Source: Dictyophora rubrovolvata (lineage: Eukaryota; Basidiomycota; Agaricomycetes; Phallales; Phallaceae). From it: 64,000 bases of DNA. The stretch spans positions 2,232,001 to 2,296,000 of the forward strand of contig CP114119.1 of assembly GCA_029959195.1 (NCBI GenBank). Direction: 5' to 3'. Below the pieces are notes generated by a model. It had not been told where the DNA came from and did not search any database. It saw only the letters and a program-made list of their open reading frames with translations. Each line of letters opens with the position of its first letter. Position 1 is the first letter of the stretch. A program made the translations under genes and the position numbers. Below, one piece after another: positions 9,828-21,035 of the stretch.

Positions 9828-11203
9828 AAAAAAAAGGATTTTACGCGATGTCACGCTCATCACGCACCGCGCTTTATACGCGTCGTTCACTAATGGGGGT
9901 CATTGTCAAGATCATCATCGTCTTCAAGCGTCTCTTCATTCCTCGTCGTCATTATCTCCAATATATAGAATCACAAACCAATGGGAAATTCACCCGTACA
10001 TCGGCTTAGATTGAGTCGCTAAGATTGCACCAGACAAAATCACCAAAAAAAACCGAACTATGGGTGTGGCCAGATTTCGATATATTTCTGTCCTGGACAC
10101 AGCTGGTAGCTGCTAAGAGTTACGCAAGGGATCATTTTGGGGGGCACCTTACTTGAGTAAAGTCCCCGACGAAGAATCGGAGTTTGAGCTTTGTCCCCTT
10201 CAACGCGCTTGAGACCAGCTTCGTTTTGGAGCAGTTTTCCGTGTATCTGATGGCTTGAGGTATATCGTACTGAGATCGAGTCTGTGGATCAAATTCCTTC
10301 TGAAAAAAAAAATCCTACGCTCTGCCAAAACCATACAAAGGGAAAATGTCAAAGACGCACGTCAGACAGCAATACTCGAATTTAACGACCCCTTCAAGGA
10401 ACCGGACTTGCACTACACGATAGGCCGATGGCATTAACTCATCTCAAGTGACAGCCTTATTTCCGATTCGCACACCATATCAGCCAAAACGGTTAATCAG
10501 CATATATGCTTTGTGAACGAACAGGCGGGAATTGGTGAAAATATATCGGGACTATCGGACAATTCGGGTATTTTTAACTTATGCTCCACCAAAATAATCT
10601 ATAAGAGACTGTATGTTCTAGTGCCAAAGTAGGCACCGGATTCGAAAGAATCCATGAGCCCATCTGGTGCCCGTCGGCGGTATGCAGCCACTTAGTATGA
10701 TTCGCCTCGATCAGTGGACTCTTGAGGTCACGAGGAAGCCCTATAATAAAATTATCTGTCAAGACAGTATTGCGATCAGGAACAGATTGCAGATGTTCAC
10801 TCGATAATAATGAGATATTTATGTGCGTATAACGAGTAGATCAATATAAATACAATTCGTCACAGAAATCACAAGCCTTCCTATTCAGAGCGAGACAACG
10901 TCCAGTACTAAGGGAGACTTCTTCCTCGATGTACTTCAAGTTCAGTTTTTGAACAACCAACCAGCCTTCAATCGACTCTGAAGATTACAAGCCGAAACGT
11001 CTAGAAAGAAGTTAATCATGGAAAACATACCGCCCTCAGGCTGTTTATACTAGTTCCGTAACTCATGAAAGAAAGCAAACCATAAACATATATAGCATAT
11101 GACATTGATAGCAAAGGAGGACAAAATTTACATGACTTTTAACCAACATAAGGTCATGTTATACAGAGGATTTCAAAGCTATGATTTAGAACTATTGAGA
11201 GAT
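9828..11203. other. Intergenic, no gene seen
   Basis: About 1.4 kb without a recognisable gene. One member of the palindromic motif family (TGCCAAAGTAGGCA) lies at 10622-10635. A short minus-strand reading frame at 10574-10762 contains WLHTADGHQMGSWIL but matches nothing I recognise. Confidence 0.45.
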
Positions 11204-11812
11204 TTATACGAACGACCCGTCAGCACTGCTCGGGCTAATGGACGCGCCAGTTTGAATGAATTTGTATGTGCCTGTTATCTTCTTTTCACCATTCTCCTCT
11301 CTATAGGTTGAGAGGGTGATACTGCTCGTTTCTAGAGTTACGGTGTACTTGACCCCGCTAGCAAATTTCGGAATATCGCCGGGTCTGTAACCACGCCCTC
11401 CAGAATCCACTTGACCACCGGTACCCGCGTTGACAGCCTTGGTTGTGTCTAACTTGTGACCCAATTCGACGTCGATGGTACATGTTTCTGCCGGGGGGTT
11501 GGAGGCAGCTCTATTCAAGTATCGATTGATTTCAAGTAGTTTTTGATCAGAGAGCCTGTTGATCTCGTCCCTGTGTGCGGGGTCGGAGTACACCGCTAAC
11601 AGGCTTTCACGAGTTAAAGACATCTGGCACGAAGTGGTAAAAAGCAGTCCTATGTGATTTCATTAACAATGTTAAAATTGACATACCGCTACAGTAAATT
11701 CGGCTTGAGTAACAGTTGTGCGAGTGAGTTTAAAGAAAACGTTTGCAAGTTTGCAAGAGATGAAGGTGGCGACTGGACCAAGGAAAGTACGGACACCTTT
11801 TATGCATTTCAT
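11204..11812 (-). CDS. Unrecognised 181-residue protein
   Basis: Two exons, 11812-11687 and 11623-11204, with a canonical intron (GTATGTC to GTGCCAG) and phase 0 join, giving 181 residues. The N-terminus has an amphipathic or weakly hydrophobic stretch (TFLGPVATFISCKLANVFF) and the second exon begins MSLTRESLLAVYSDPAHRDE. The helical segment INRLSDQKLLEINRYLNR is followed by a Gly-rich part (AGTGGQVDSGGRGYRPGD) and strand-like Val/Thr-rich sequence. I do not recognise a family. The second exon alone could also start translation at its first codon. A copy of the TGCCAACTTTGGCA palindrome lies about 200 bp upstream, inside a repeat shared with the 13-kb region. Confidence 0.55.
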
Positions 11813-11932
11813 GGAGTCGATTAAATTCGGATAAAAGTTCACGATATCAACGGATAATCGATAATCACTTGGCTGTCAAGGGACCCCGGGCCAGAGTAAT
11901 AGAAGCACATTAGGTGTTCACACTGTTAACAA

Positions 11933-12080
11933 AACTTCCTGTGTGAATTAAAAGCTTTAAGTTATCATCGGTCATCATTCAAATCGTTTGCCAAGTCCCA
12001 TGACATCTGCGGTTATGCCAACTTTGGCACCACAATTGAATATATAAATGTATTAGCTGAAAATGCGAACCATTGCGCCG
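11933..12080. repeat. Dispersed repeat, copy 1
   Basis: About 150 bases upstream of the 11.2-11.8 kb gene resemble 12963-13100. The best-matched part contains TCGTTTGCCAAG, CCCATGA, ATCTG and the palindrome TGCCAACTTTGGCA with ACCA following. Identity is high over about 50 bases and fades on both sides. Confidence 0.7.
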
Positions 12081-12657
12081 GGACGTGCTGGAGAGAATGG
12101 ATGCGTTCTGAACAATTGTTTTCCCCTCCACGTGCAGAGTTAGTAAGTTTGTATTGGTTGATCAATGGATACCTGTTCCGACCGAATACGAGTTTTTCCC
12201 CTAAGACAGTGGGCGTTAACACAATGTCCATATCTTAGGTGTGTGAGCGGGTGAACTCCTCTAAGTTTTATCAACGTGGAAAGTTGTTTGACGCGGAAAG
12301 GGAATCACAGCCTTTGTACCGATGAAGGAACAGCACAATGGGATTCCACTGACACTCTTCTGGATACATTCCTTACAGGATAGGCCCAAGCTATCGAGTC
12401 ATCTCCGCAGACCCCCTATTTCCAAGCCTTTAAGTCAAAGAGGTCAAAGCTAATCAAAGACAGGAACATTGCTTTCAGCGACGATACACTCCATGTAAAG
12501 AACTGAACGTCAAGTAATATGTAAACGGTCGGAGAAGTCATTGGGGCATGCATATAGCCTATCTAATCAAGAGCGAGAAAAGTAAAGCAGGAGGGACAGA
12601 TAAGATCCATATGTTGTTGTACAATTACCAAACTTGCAACAAAAATAGTCCATTCTA

Positions 12658-12945
12658 AGGATATAGAAACAATATTCCCCCTCGACATCCCGAAATTACC
12701 TTCACATGGTATCTTATGTAAATTATGTTCGAAACAAAAATGGTATACAGCAGTCTAGTTTCCGTCATTGTTTCTGTCGAGAAACAAGCCAAATGGGGGC
12801 ACCAGTGTTAAGCGTCGCTGTCGCAATCAGCCGCTGCACGACACCAAATGACTTGAAGAATCCAGGTATATCATCGCTGAGCATACAGTATTGGCTTCCT
12901 TCCGGGTTACAGGCGCCAGTTCGATGGGGACAACACATCTCAGAA
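12658..12945 (-). pseudogene. Fossil fragment of a DUR3-like transporter gene
   Basis: The bases track 17740-18050 of the intact transporter gene in order: ATATAGAAAC then ATATT, then TATGTTCGAAA, then CGTCGCTGTCGCAA, then GAGCATACA, then TTCC-GGTTAC and TCGATGGG against GCGATGGG. Introns and exons are both represented, so the copy came from genomic DNA and not mRNA. Frame is lost and no start, stop or other exons are found nearby. Confidence 0.7.
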
Positions 12946-12962
12946 ACCCGGTGCGCCGGCAG

Positions 12963-13100
12963 AACCTTCTGTGTGAAATTTTACCTCACCATCAGAGAAG
13001 TCGTTTGCCAAGGTCCCATGATATCTGTAATTGTGCCAACTTTGGCACCAGACTTTACTAGTCCTCATTTGAGAATGCGATTTACCACTGCGTTGCCAGT
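12963..13100. repeat. Dispersed repeat, copy 2
   Basis: Second copy of the repeat at 11933-12080, with the same TTTGCCAAG, CCATGA, ATCTG and TGCCAACTTTGGCACCA order. It begins about 20 bases from the end of the transporter fossil. Confidence 0.7.
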
Positions 13101-15156
13101 CGTGGCTACAGAGGGCGAACACGTTCTTTCTGAGAAATATTTCTTCTAGCAACTGGCAGGACTATTATTGCGCTTTACTTTCGTTCCGATACTGAAACCA
13201 AGTGGAATTGAAAATTGAACTGAGCTTGTAGCCATTTCCTCTCGAGGCAAGTGGAGTAATACCGCTACCTCCATTCTTCAGGAACGTACGTTAACTAAAT
13301 GTCAACATTGGTGTATGAAAGATCTAACTTCTTATTATACTGTTTCCTTACAGGTATGAAAAGCCCCCTTTGGCAACGTTGATAGTAACTGAGTCCACAC
13401 TTCTGAACCCAATTCTATCAGCAGGATCGGCCAGGGGGATTAACTTATCAGTTATCACCGATGACAGTGATTTCCAATTTCACGTACCGCATCTGTCAAA
13501 AAACAGGTTACAAGAAGATATGTTTGTGGATCATCGATTGTGCGTAGGGTGGGGCGACTAAGAATATGCCGGAACTTGAAACAGTTGTGACGCCCTACTA
13601 AGAAGTCTGTTAAAAAATGCACCAAAATTTGCAGACGATATCGACAATTAATGGAGGCAATCAGATATAATCGAAGAATCACCTCTAGTGGTGCTACATT
13701 CATGTCAAGGATTATACGTCGAAGGGGTCTTTCGTTATCCGTCTAGCCTTGTATAAAGTTGACAGATCTTCTGATGGTGCCGAACTTGGCAATACATTCT
13801 CGAAGATTCTACAAGCCCCGATGCCGTTATTCGACGTTCTAGTCGGATTTCTGGGGTTCGTCTATTACATATGGACTTTCAACGTGATCTTTTCCAAAAA
13901 CTCGGATACGTCCATTGTGGCGATGAGTCATGACTACATCATCGTGGCTTGACATGGCGTGACTCAAGGAAACTGGGTCTTTCGACTGAAAAAAAAAATG
14001 CGAAGTTACATTGTTTTATAGTGTGGATGAAGTAGATAATATCGCACAATTTAATGTTACGATTAGACACCAATTTCGTCCTGAAAAAAATACCAGTGTT
14101 CTCCTGAGAGCACAATAACTGAGATTCTTCAAATGGTGCCCACTAATATGGGAGAGCGTAAATAAAAAGAGCGAGCTATTCCCACTGGTGAGTTTGATCG
14201 GAATTAACACCGTTTCAATGATAGGACTCACCGGCCGTACTATCACATGGTAAGCTTGGGCATTTCACTGTGCCAACGTTGGCACTCTATCATGATCGGA
14301 AGTCTTCTGACACAATTTCCCAACCCTCAACTTATAGCACGAAAAGACTCAGGGAATGTACGAGAATCAGATGTATAAACATGTACTCTTTGTTGAGTTT
14401 GCGTCTCTCTTTACTTGACCCGGGTTGGTTATTTACAAGAGCGAAACCGTTATGGTCTATCAAATCCTTGCATTGGCTTAGAAATTGTACGTTAATCAAA
14501 GTGACTTTGAGAGTGTAACCTTCCCACATACCATCATACCATCTGTCACAGAGCAGACGATAAAGACGAGATCAAGTAGATCTCCGGCAAAACACTGGTT
14601 GAAATTAACATATTTCCGCAGGCCACAGGTGATTTATTCATCGTTTATCAATGGTAGTTCAGTTTGAACCTCCCTGGTATTTGATGTTGATTTGATGACG
14701 ACCGCGACCAACGCAATTATCTTTAATAGCTTTATCAGGGACAGAAGGAATGACAGACAGCATAAGTATTAGTAATAGACGGAATGAAACGAATCCATGA
14801 TGCATGACGGTTAAACGTTAAACGTTAAACGCTAACCTACGAACAAGTTCAGAACTCGCTGCTCCTTTGAGCGCCTAAATTGACGCCAATGCCGCCGACT
14901 GCTTTCCCTGTGCTTTCCTCAAGCTTTCCTGGCACATTGAAAGACATGTACAGCCAATAATATTACACGATATCGCCCTGCATGATAATCGGCAGGCTTC
15001 TGAAAGCACGAGGGTGTCGAGATGGTTGCTGCTGAGGAAGTTGAGAACAACGGGGTTATCAAGGGGGTCTTGGCTATTTAACGCGATTGTACGCCAAAGA
15101 GTTCGGAAATGATGCCAAACGCAGACTTTCCCGGGGCTGGGTAGTCGTTGTGCAAC
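13101..15156. other. Intergenic, probably more decayed sequence
   Basis: No gene is supported. The segment contains a TGCCAACGTTGGCA palindrome (14271-14284) and three tandem TTAAACG units (14811-14831). Short open frames show no family signature. Confidence 0.4.
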
Positions 15157-16440
15157 TCAAGCAAGCAGTCCATGGCATTCGGTAGTGAAGAGCTCGACGT
15201 TTGGCTGCGAAGATGAGAGGCCCATCGGATCGTGTCCTTTGCACCGTTTAGCTTCCTGCCATAGTCCCGAGGCTTTCAGCCGTTCATCAAGACGGGTGTA
15301 GGCGAAGGCTCCCAAAGGGATAGTGGACAGGAAGCGTTTTTTCTCTTCCTTCCACAATGCGTATTACTTTTGCACGCCATCGGCACAGTACATAAGGTGG
15401 TCGATGTGTCAACATCGTAAAAAGACAGGGACGATAGGGTAATCCATCAAATTCTTGCCCACTCCTTAAAGCTCGACCTTACTTTCGATTCCAAAGCTCT
15501 TCATTTCGCTCTTAGAACCAATGCCAGATCTAAGGAGAACTGCCGGAGAACACAAGGCGCCGCAGCCACATACAATGATCTCTCTCTCCACCTGTACAGT
15601 AACACGGCTTCTATCGTGAATCACATCAACGCTAGTGGCCTTCCACGGGTGATCGTGATCATCCACCTTCGACAGATTGACTGTGTCGACCGTCGTGTCT
15701 GTCTATACCCACAAATTGTCCCCTGACAGAATGGCTACAGCCGTGAGGATTGCTTCCTGTCGTAAATATATCGGGATCATAAGGACGGCCCTGGGATTCC
15801 ATTGACTTTAGTACCATGTTTATGATCGGAGCAGGATCGTGCGGTTCGGTATGAAGAAATCCAGAGTTTCCACTGCGATTCTTTGAGTCATGCTTAAACC
15901 AAATCTTGGGATTAAAATTCTCTGCCTACTAGTAATTCAAAAGAAATTATACAATAAAGGGACGCTGATACTTAATTCTGACCTTATTCATGTAAAACCA
16001 GATCTCTGCGCCAGACCACCCCTTGACTCCCCAGTCGTCGAAGTCTTGAGGGATGCCACGCCGATCAGTGATCTGGGCCCGCCGCCGCCGGACGCACAAT
16101 GTACTACTGATTCCACTAGATCCTCTCAAAAAACGTCCCCGAGTAAGTTTGATGAGACGGTTGAAGGCGTTTGTTTGCGGTACGGTTACGATATTCCAGT
16201 CTTCTGATGAATTGGCCCGTTGAGTCCATCTAATCAAAGTCGTATCAAATGTTGCCAGATCAACTTGATAAACACCGTGGCATTGGGATCCACTGCGAGA
16301 CGGGTTGCGATCATGCATCCGCTTATTCCACCACTGCTACATGTTGAGCATCTTCAGTTTTAAAAGAACATGCAAACCCTTAGATAACATACTCGCAAAT
16401 GATATAGTCAAACCCCTGAGTAGGAGCTGAATTAAGTTCG
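15157..16440 (-). pseudogene. GMC oxidoreductase relic
   Basis: Pieces of a glucose-methanol-choline flavoprotein appear in order on the minus strand. The start of the FAD domain reads GFDYII near 16400, then across a possible short intron SGGISGCMIATRLAVDPNAT, where the first Gly of the usual GGGTAG is Ser. Next come NIVTVPQ, LTRGRFLRGSSGISS (GMC signature 1) and DFDDWGVKGWSGAE. Then REIIVCGCGALCSP with AVLLRSGIGS (GMC signature 2), and finally ERLKASGLW and QPNVELFTTEC. The pieces lie in different frames with stops between them, and the C-terminal catalytic domain is missing. Intact relatives oxidise alcohols or sugars, often secreted. Confidence 0.75.
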
Positions 16441-17091
16441 ACTGGCATGTCCACCGCCATACAAAATGTAGGTAAAGGGAAGAAGACAGTGCCTTGCTCT
16501 TGTCACAGCTAGTGGTAGAAAATCGATCTAATCGTCGTTCAGAGTCCAATACCAGAGTTTTTAAAACTAATCGAATGCTTGTGTATCTATTGCCCTGTCA
16601 GTCACCACTGGCTGTAAATGCATTCCAGGTAATTGGTGGCCAGTCCGGTGACTTGCCGAGCAGGAATAAGGATTTCCGGGGATTTCCCCCCTCGGCATTC
16701 AAGTTCAAAACTTAATCACCGCCGATGTATCAGTTTTCGGTTCAGAAAATACGACAGCTCAAAAGAATCCGCCGGTACATTCAGTCATGTTCCAGGTTGT
16801 TTCAAAACGGAAGCCTATCAGTGTGTGCAAATGCATTTCCTCACGGGGTTGCCCAACAGACTTTGGAAAGGCATGGCATATATATGGACACAAGAGCGAC
16901 GCTTTCCCACGTCCTAGTGTGCTTTCCATAGACAACCAAGGTCGCAAACGAGCATTTCGATTGTATAATGAAACGACCAAACGGGTGTCGTTATGATCGT
17001 CGTCATCTTGTGCTTATTCTTCACCATTCAGTGGTCAAACAGAATCCCAAAAAAAAAGCCAAAAGAAAACAAATTGCATATAGAAGAATAA
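16441..17091. other. Intergenic, no gene seen
   Basis: About 650 bases between the oxidoreductase relic and the 3' end of the transporter gene. No supported gene or clear repeat. Confidence 0.45.
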
Positions 17092-20000
17092 TCATGCTTT
17101 AACATCTGCCTCGTTTACACTTCCAGCATACTTGCCAGATCCTTTCGAAAAAACATCCTTGAGGGAACGATTTAAAGCCTTTTCGTAATACGTCAAATGC
17201 AATAGAAGATACCTTTATCAATCCCCGCGTGACCATAAGCAAAGCAGCTCTGCTCTCGAACAACGGATAGATAACAACCGTAAATGCGGACCCAAACGCC
17301 CATATAATTCCAATGGTAACCCAAGCGCTGAACCCTTTGACACCAAATATAGTTTGAGCGAAGAACAGTGGCAGTGGAATAATGATAATGAATACCAATA
17401 ACTCGAAAAAACAATCATCGGCTACTTTCAAGACTGTGAAAAACGGTGGTTATGCATACCAGAATGACGGAAGACCACGCAGCGAATTTAAAAGCTTTAC
17501 GCAATGCAGGAGGATCCAGCTCGTCGTCGGACGACATTTTAGAAGAATACTCTTCTTTCGTATCGCCTTTAGAATCCGTTTCATCCATGCGTTCGGCATG
17601 AGGCGCATTGATGGCTCGAGTAATGTCGAAGTCGAAATCTTCTGGCCACTTGAGATAAAAATGTTAGGCAAAGCGTTGATTGTGACCAGAATATATATAC
17701 GTACTAATACCGAACTAACGACAGAGATAATGCCCCCTATGCATATAGAAACGATATTTCCCGTCAGCATCTCAAAGTCACCTACGCGTGAAAAATCTTG
17801 AGGTATGTTCGAAAGGAAAATGACATAGTCGAACCATACCTCCGGTTGTCTAATTCCTGTCATTGAAAATTCATCAAAGAGCAGAACAAACACTTACGTT
17901 GACATTAATAGCATTATCATTCAACGTCGCTGTCGCAACGAGCCAGGACATAACACCCAAGAAGAACCCAGATATAGCACCGAGCATACAACCCATTTTA
18001 TTGGCTTTCTTCCAGGTTACGCACAGCGCGATGGGAACTACAGCCGACCCCAAAATAACCCCCATCTATGTATGCATAGATTAGGATGGACTCCAATGAT
18101 AGGACAACGAGAACATACAAAAGTCTTGGGAATAACGTTAAAGTTTGAAATCGAACTGGCAGTTAAATAAACGACGTACATAAAGCCATCCCAGTGAAAC
18201 GCCAATGAAAAAGAAAACAAGACCGGCAAGGCCCATGAACATTGCAAATGCCGCGACCTTTACGTTTAAATCTTAAACTATGCGAACATTCACGATGCAA
18301 TCGCCGAAAACGAACCATTAAATGCGAAACACGCATTATCTGAACCTCAGTAGCTCGTGGATTCCAATATCGCTAAAAGATCAAGTCAGAAAAAGAAGGA
18401 AAAACGGTACTATGTACACGGAATCCGTTAACCTTATATATATCAAAAGTCAATACTGAGCTGACAGCAATCAATTCAGCTGCAGTGGCACTGGTGACAG
18501 CCAGAAAAAGAACAATTAAAAGAGCTGCTGCTCCTGATTTGCCTAGCAGTGCTGCTGCCGCGGCAGGTGCAGGAAGACCGGCAGATACGTCAGCTGGTGT
18601 AAGGACGCGCATTGCTGGATCGCCTGTGAGGGCGACAGCAGACAACCCGAGCGTTGTAGAGAAGATCTAGCAATATTCAAAGAGTCGGATTTTGTGTTTA
18701 CTAGCTGCTGAGATTCATAACGAAACTCACGAAAGGGATTGCAAACCTAATTAGGCAAGAACATTAATATGTACGTCTCAAAAGAAAAAGAGTAAAGAGA
18801 ATGCATTACCAGGCCAAACCCCCATACAAGTATGCCTTGACACATGTGGCGGGTTTACTTGCGATAGCCCGTTGCTGTTTTGGGTAGATTTCAAAACAAG
18901 CACGTGAAATTTCTATATGGAAAAGCACATACCCAGTACGCTTGGTCGTTGAACTACTCTCGTGAGAAACTAAGCCATGTTACAGTGGATAACAGTCCTT
19001 ACCACGGTTGCTGTGTAGAAAGTCAACTATCATTCAATTTAGTTAAAGCATGAGCTCACCAAAGTTCCCTATGATCTTTAAACATGTAAGTTCGAATCTC
19101 AAATGTTATTCCTCTTTACGTACATTTATGACGCCAAAAATAAGTCCGTTCTTTGACCTAATTGTGAGATAACTTCCTCCCGCATTTCCGGGGACGGGAT
19201 TAGCCTCAGCAACCTAAATGATAATCGCGCAAGGATTAATGCCAAGTAGAACTTAAAATAGAAAGGAAACCCTTAGACGTGCATTTGCGAGGAGCTCGTG
19301 CATCTTCTCGAAACTGCCAATTTTTGGACTGGTGGCATAAACAGTGAACGTAAACTACCTCGCGGTAAATCTTTCATCTCACGACGGAGATTCTGGTAAA
19401 ATTCCGCAGACTTACGACAAAAATGATGGCAAATAAGACAGTTGTGTGAGTACTTAATAGCGGACCCTCTCAGTATCAAAAAAATGACATCGTACCAACA
19501 ATACTCACTAGTCACAGAGTAGCGTGGCACGCATCCCACCTGCTACTACATATATAGCCACGCCAATGGGAATGAGGAAACACGCCTATAATCCGGTGAA
19601 ATTTCAGGTTCCGTAAGGTCTGGGAATGAGCCTAAATTTATACTTACTGCGATAGTACTCATCCCAGTCAGATCAGTGACAGTCGCGGAACCGCCGAGGA
19701 CAAGCATGGAGCTAACGATGACATTCGTTGCTAAACCGAAGAATAGGAAAACACTGTGAGCGACTGCTCCCCATCTCGTGTATACAATTTCAAGCCACGT
19801 ATGGGCATAGGGTGCGTTTAGTTTGAGTTTGGCAGCCAGCTGGGCGAATAATAAAACCTGAATGGTCGCTCCTGTAAACGGAAAGAAAAAAAGGGAGCAT
19901 CGTTGTGATGTATCACAACTTGAATTTTGACCGTATTTACCTCCGGCATACCACCAAGGCCCTGATATGCCATATTTATATGCAACTGCACTCGATTGAA

Positions 20001-20406
20001 GCTAAGAAATGTGTATTAGGGCTGTGTATTCAAACGAGAAGGAAGATGTGAGGACGAACAAGCGTAGCCGCCCAAGTCCATGCAGAAACGATACCGGACG
20101 CAATTAGACCAGGCTTGACGCTTCTAGAAGCACTACTGAATTCTTCGGAATTAGAAGGTGAGAAGGGAGTATATCGGGCTTGAAGCCATGTCAAGCCGAG
20201 CATTAATGCACTGAAGAACAGACCGATCCCTTTGAGGTGGGTCGGTTGTGAGCTGCTGAGCCAAAAAAATTGAATAGTACTACACACCAACAACTTGAAA
20301 AATAAAACTCAGAAGCTGTTTCCAATGTATATTTTTTTTTAGAAAATCAATGAGACGTACCAACTCCATAGCCTGCGCCTTGAGGAAGAACTACACTAGA
20401 AGACAT
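17092..20406 (-). CDS. DUR3: DUR3-like urea/polyamine transporter (SSS family)
   Basis: Intron-rich gene of the sodium:solute symporter superfamily. It starts [14 protein letters not shown] at 20406, as fungal DUR3 proteins do, and ends NEADVKA with stop at 17092-17094. Diagnostic pieces in order: [105 protein letters not shown] with [45 protein letters not shown], and [20 protein letters not shown] cytoplasmic loop reads [20 protein letters not shown]. The junctions I followed (for example GACTA to TACTCAC, and TTA to TGGCCA) keep the frame, so the gene looks functional. In fungi DUR3 imports urea and polyamines at the plasma membrane under nitrogen control, which fits the GATA sites upstream. 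Confidence 0.9.
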
Positions 20407-20473
20407 TGCAGCAGCCACCACGTCAATTTAGAAGCATGTTGGGGTTTATATACTCATGCAAGTGCATAGTCGA

Positions 20474-20495
20474 GATAAGCATTTTATTCCTTATC
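20474..20495. promoter_or_regulatory. Inverted pair of GATA-factor sites upstream of DUR3
   Basis: GATAAG at 20474-20479 and CTTATC at 20490-20495 face each other 10 bp apart, 68-89 bp upstream of the transporter start. Fungal nitrogen regulators of the AreA/Nit2 type bind HGATAR, preferably in closely spaced pairs. Function is inferred from position and gene identity. Confidence 0.55.
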
Positions 20496-20727
20496 TTTGA
20501 CGGATGGGAGAAGAAACGTCATTCGCCGGACTAGACTCGGCGTAGGCGCTTGCTTCGTGGCCATTGTTATCAATTCTGTGTTTCCCGAGGCTATGATAGT
20601 TCTTTTCTAAAACAGAAAATTTGAGAATGCTCGAAAGTTAATCCAACGCGATTATCATGATATCATCGATTAAACTATTCAATATCGGCGGTTCGGTGCC
20701 TGCCAGTGACTAGTGACTAGTGCTATG

Positions 20728-20765
20728 TGCTGGTTGCTGGTTGCTGGTTGCTGGTTGCTGGTTGA
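20728..20765 (+). repeat. 7-bp tandem repeat (TGCTGGT), about five units
   Basis: Consecutive TGCTGGT units are visible by eye, preceded by a doubled GACTAGT. Confidence 0.9.
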
Positions 20766-21035
20766 ACTGGACAGTGCCAGATGTTCGTCAACAATCTAGC
20801 TATTTTGCCATGAGACAGTTGGACAAACCCTGAAAATCAAAAACTAATGACTGTTACTCACCCAGCCATGACATGCATGACAAGCCGGTCGGACAAGGGC
20901 GCTCGCGGTCACGCTGGCCGGTCAGAACCCTACTCCAAGTTAACTCTCCATCCATTCATTCCCTCATCCTATTCAGCAGAAATCTTTTAACTCCAATTAT
21001 CTCATTCTAATATCTTGTTTTCTCTGCTTTTTATA

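Larger units (their letters stand above)
20407..21035. other. Divergent promoter region with heptamer repeat
   Basis: Separates the transporter and the phosphodiesterase genes, which are transcribed away from each other. It holds paired GATA sites at 20474-20495 and a TGCTGGT tandem repeat (five units, about 20728-20765). Confidence 0.6.

Noticed and set aside
10574-10762. Minus-strand frame with WLHTADGHQMGSWIL
   Set aside because: Sounds protein-like but matches no family I know, has no flanking exons and contains one of the palindromes.
12706-13149. 147-residue plus-strand open frame
   Set aside because: It lies antisense over the transporter fossil and the 13-kb repeat. The similarity is to the minus strand, so the frame is accidental.
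16633-16996. Several overlapping open frames near 16.7-17.0 kb
   Set aside because: All are short, in mixed frames and without family signature. Probably intergenic.
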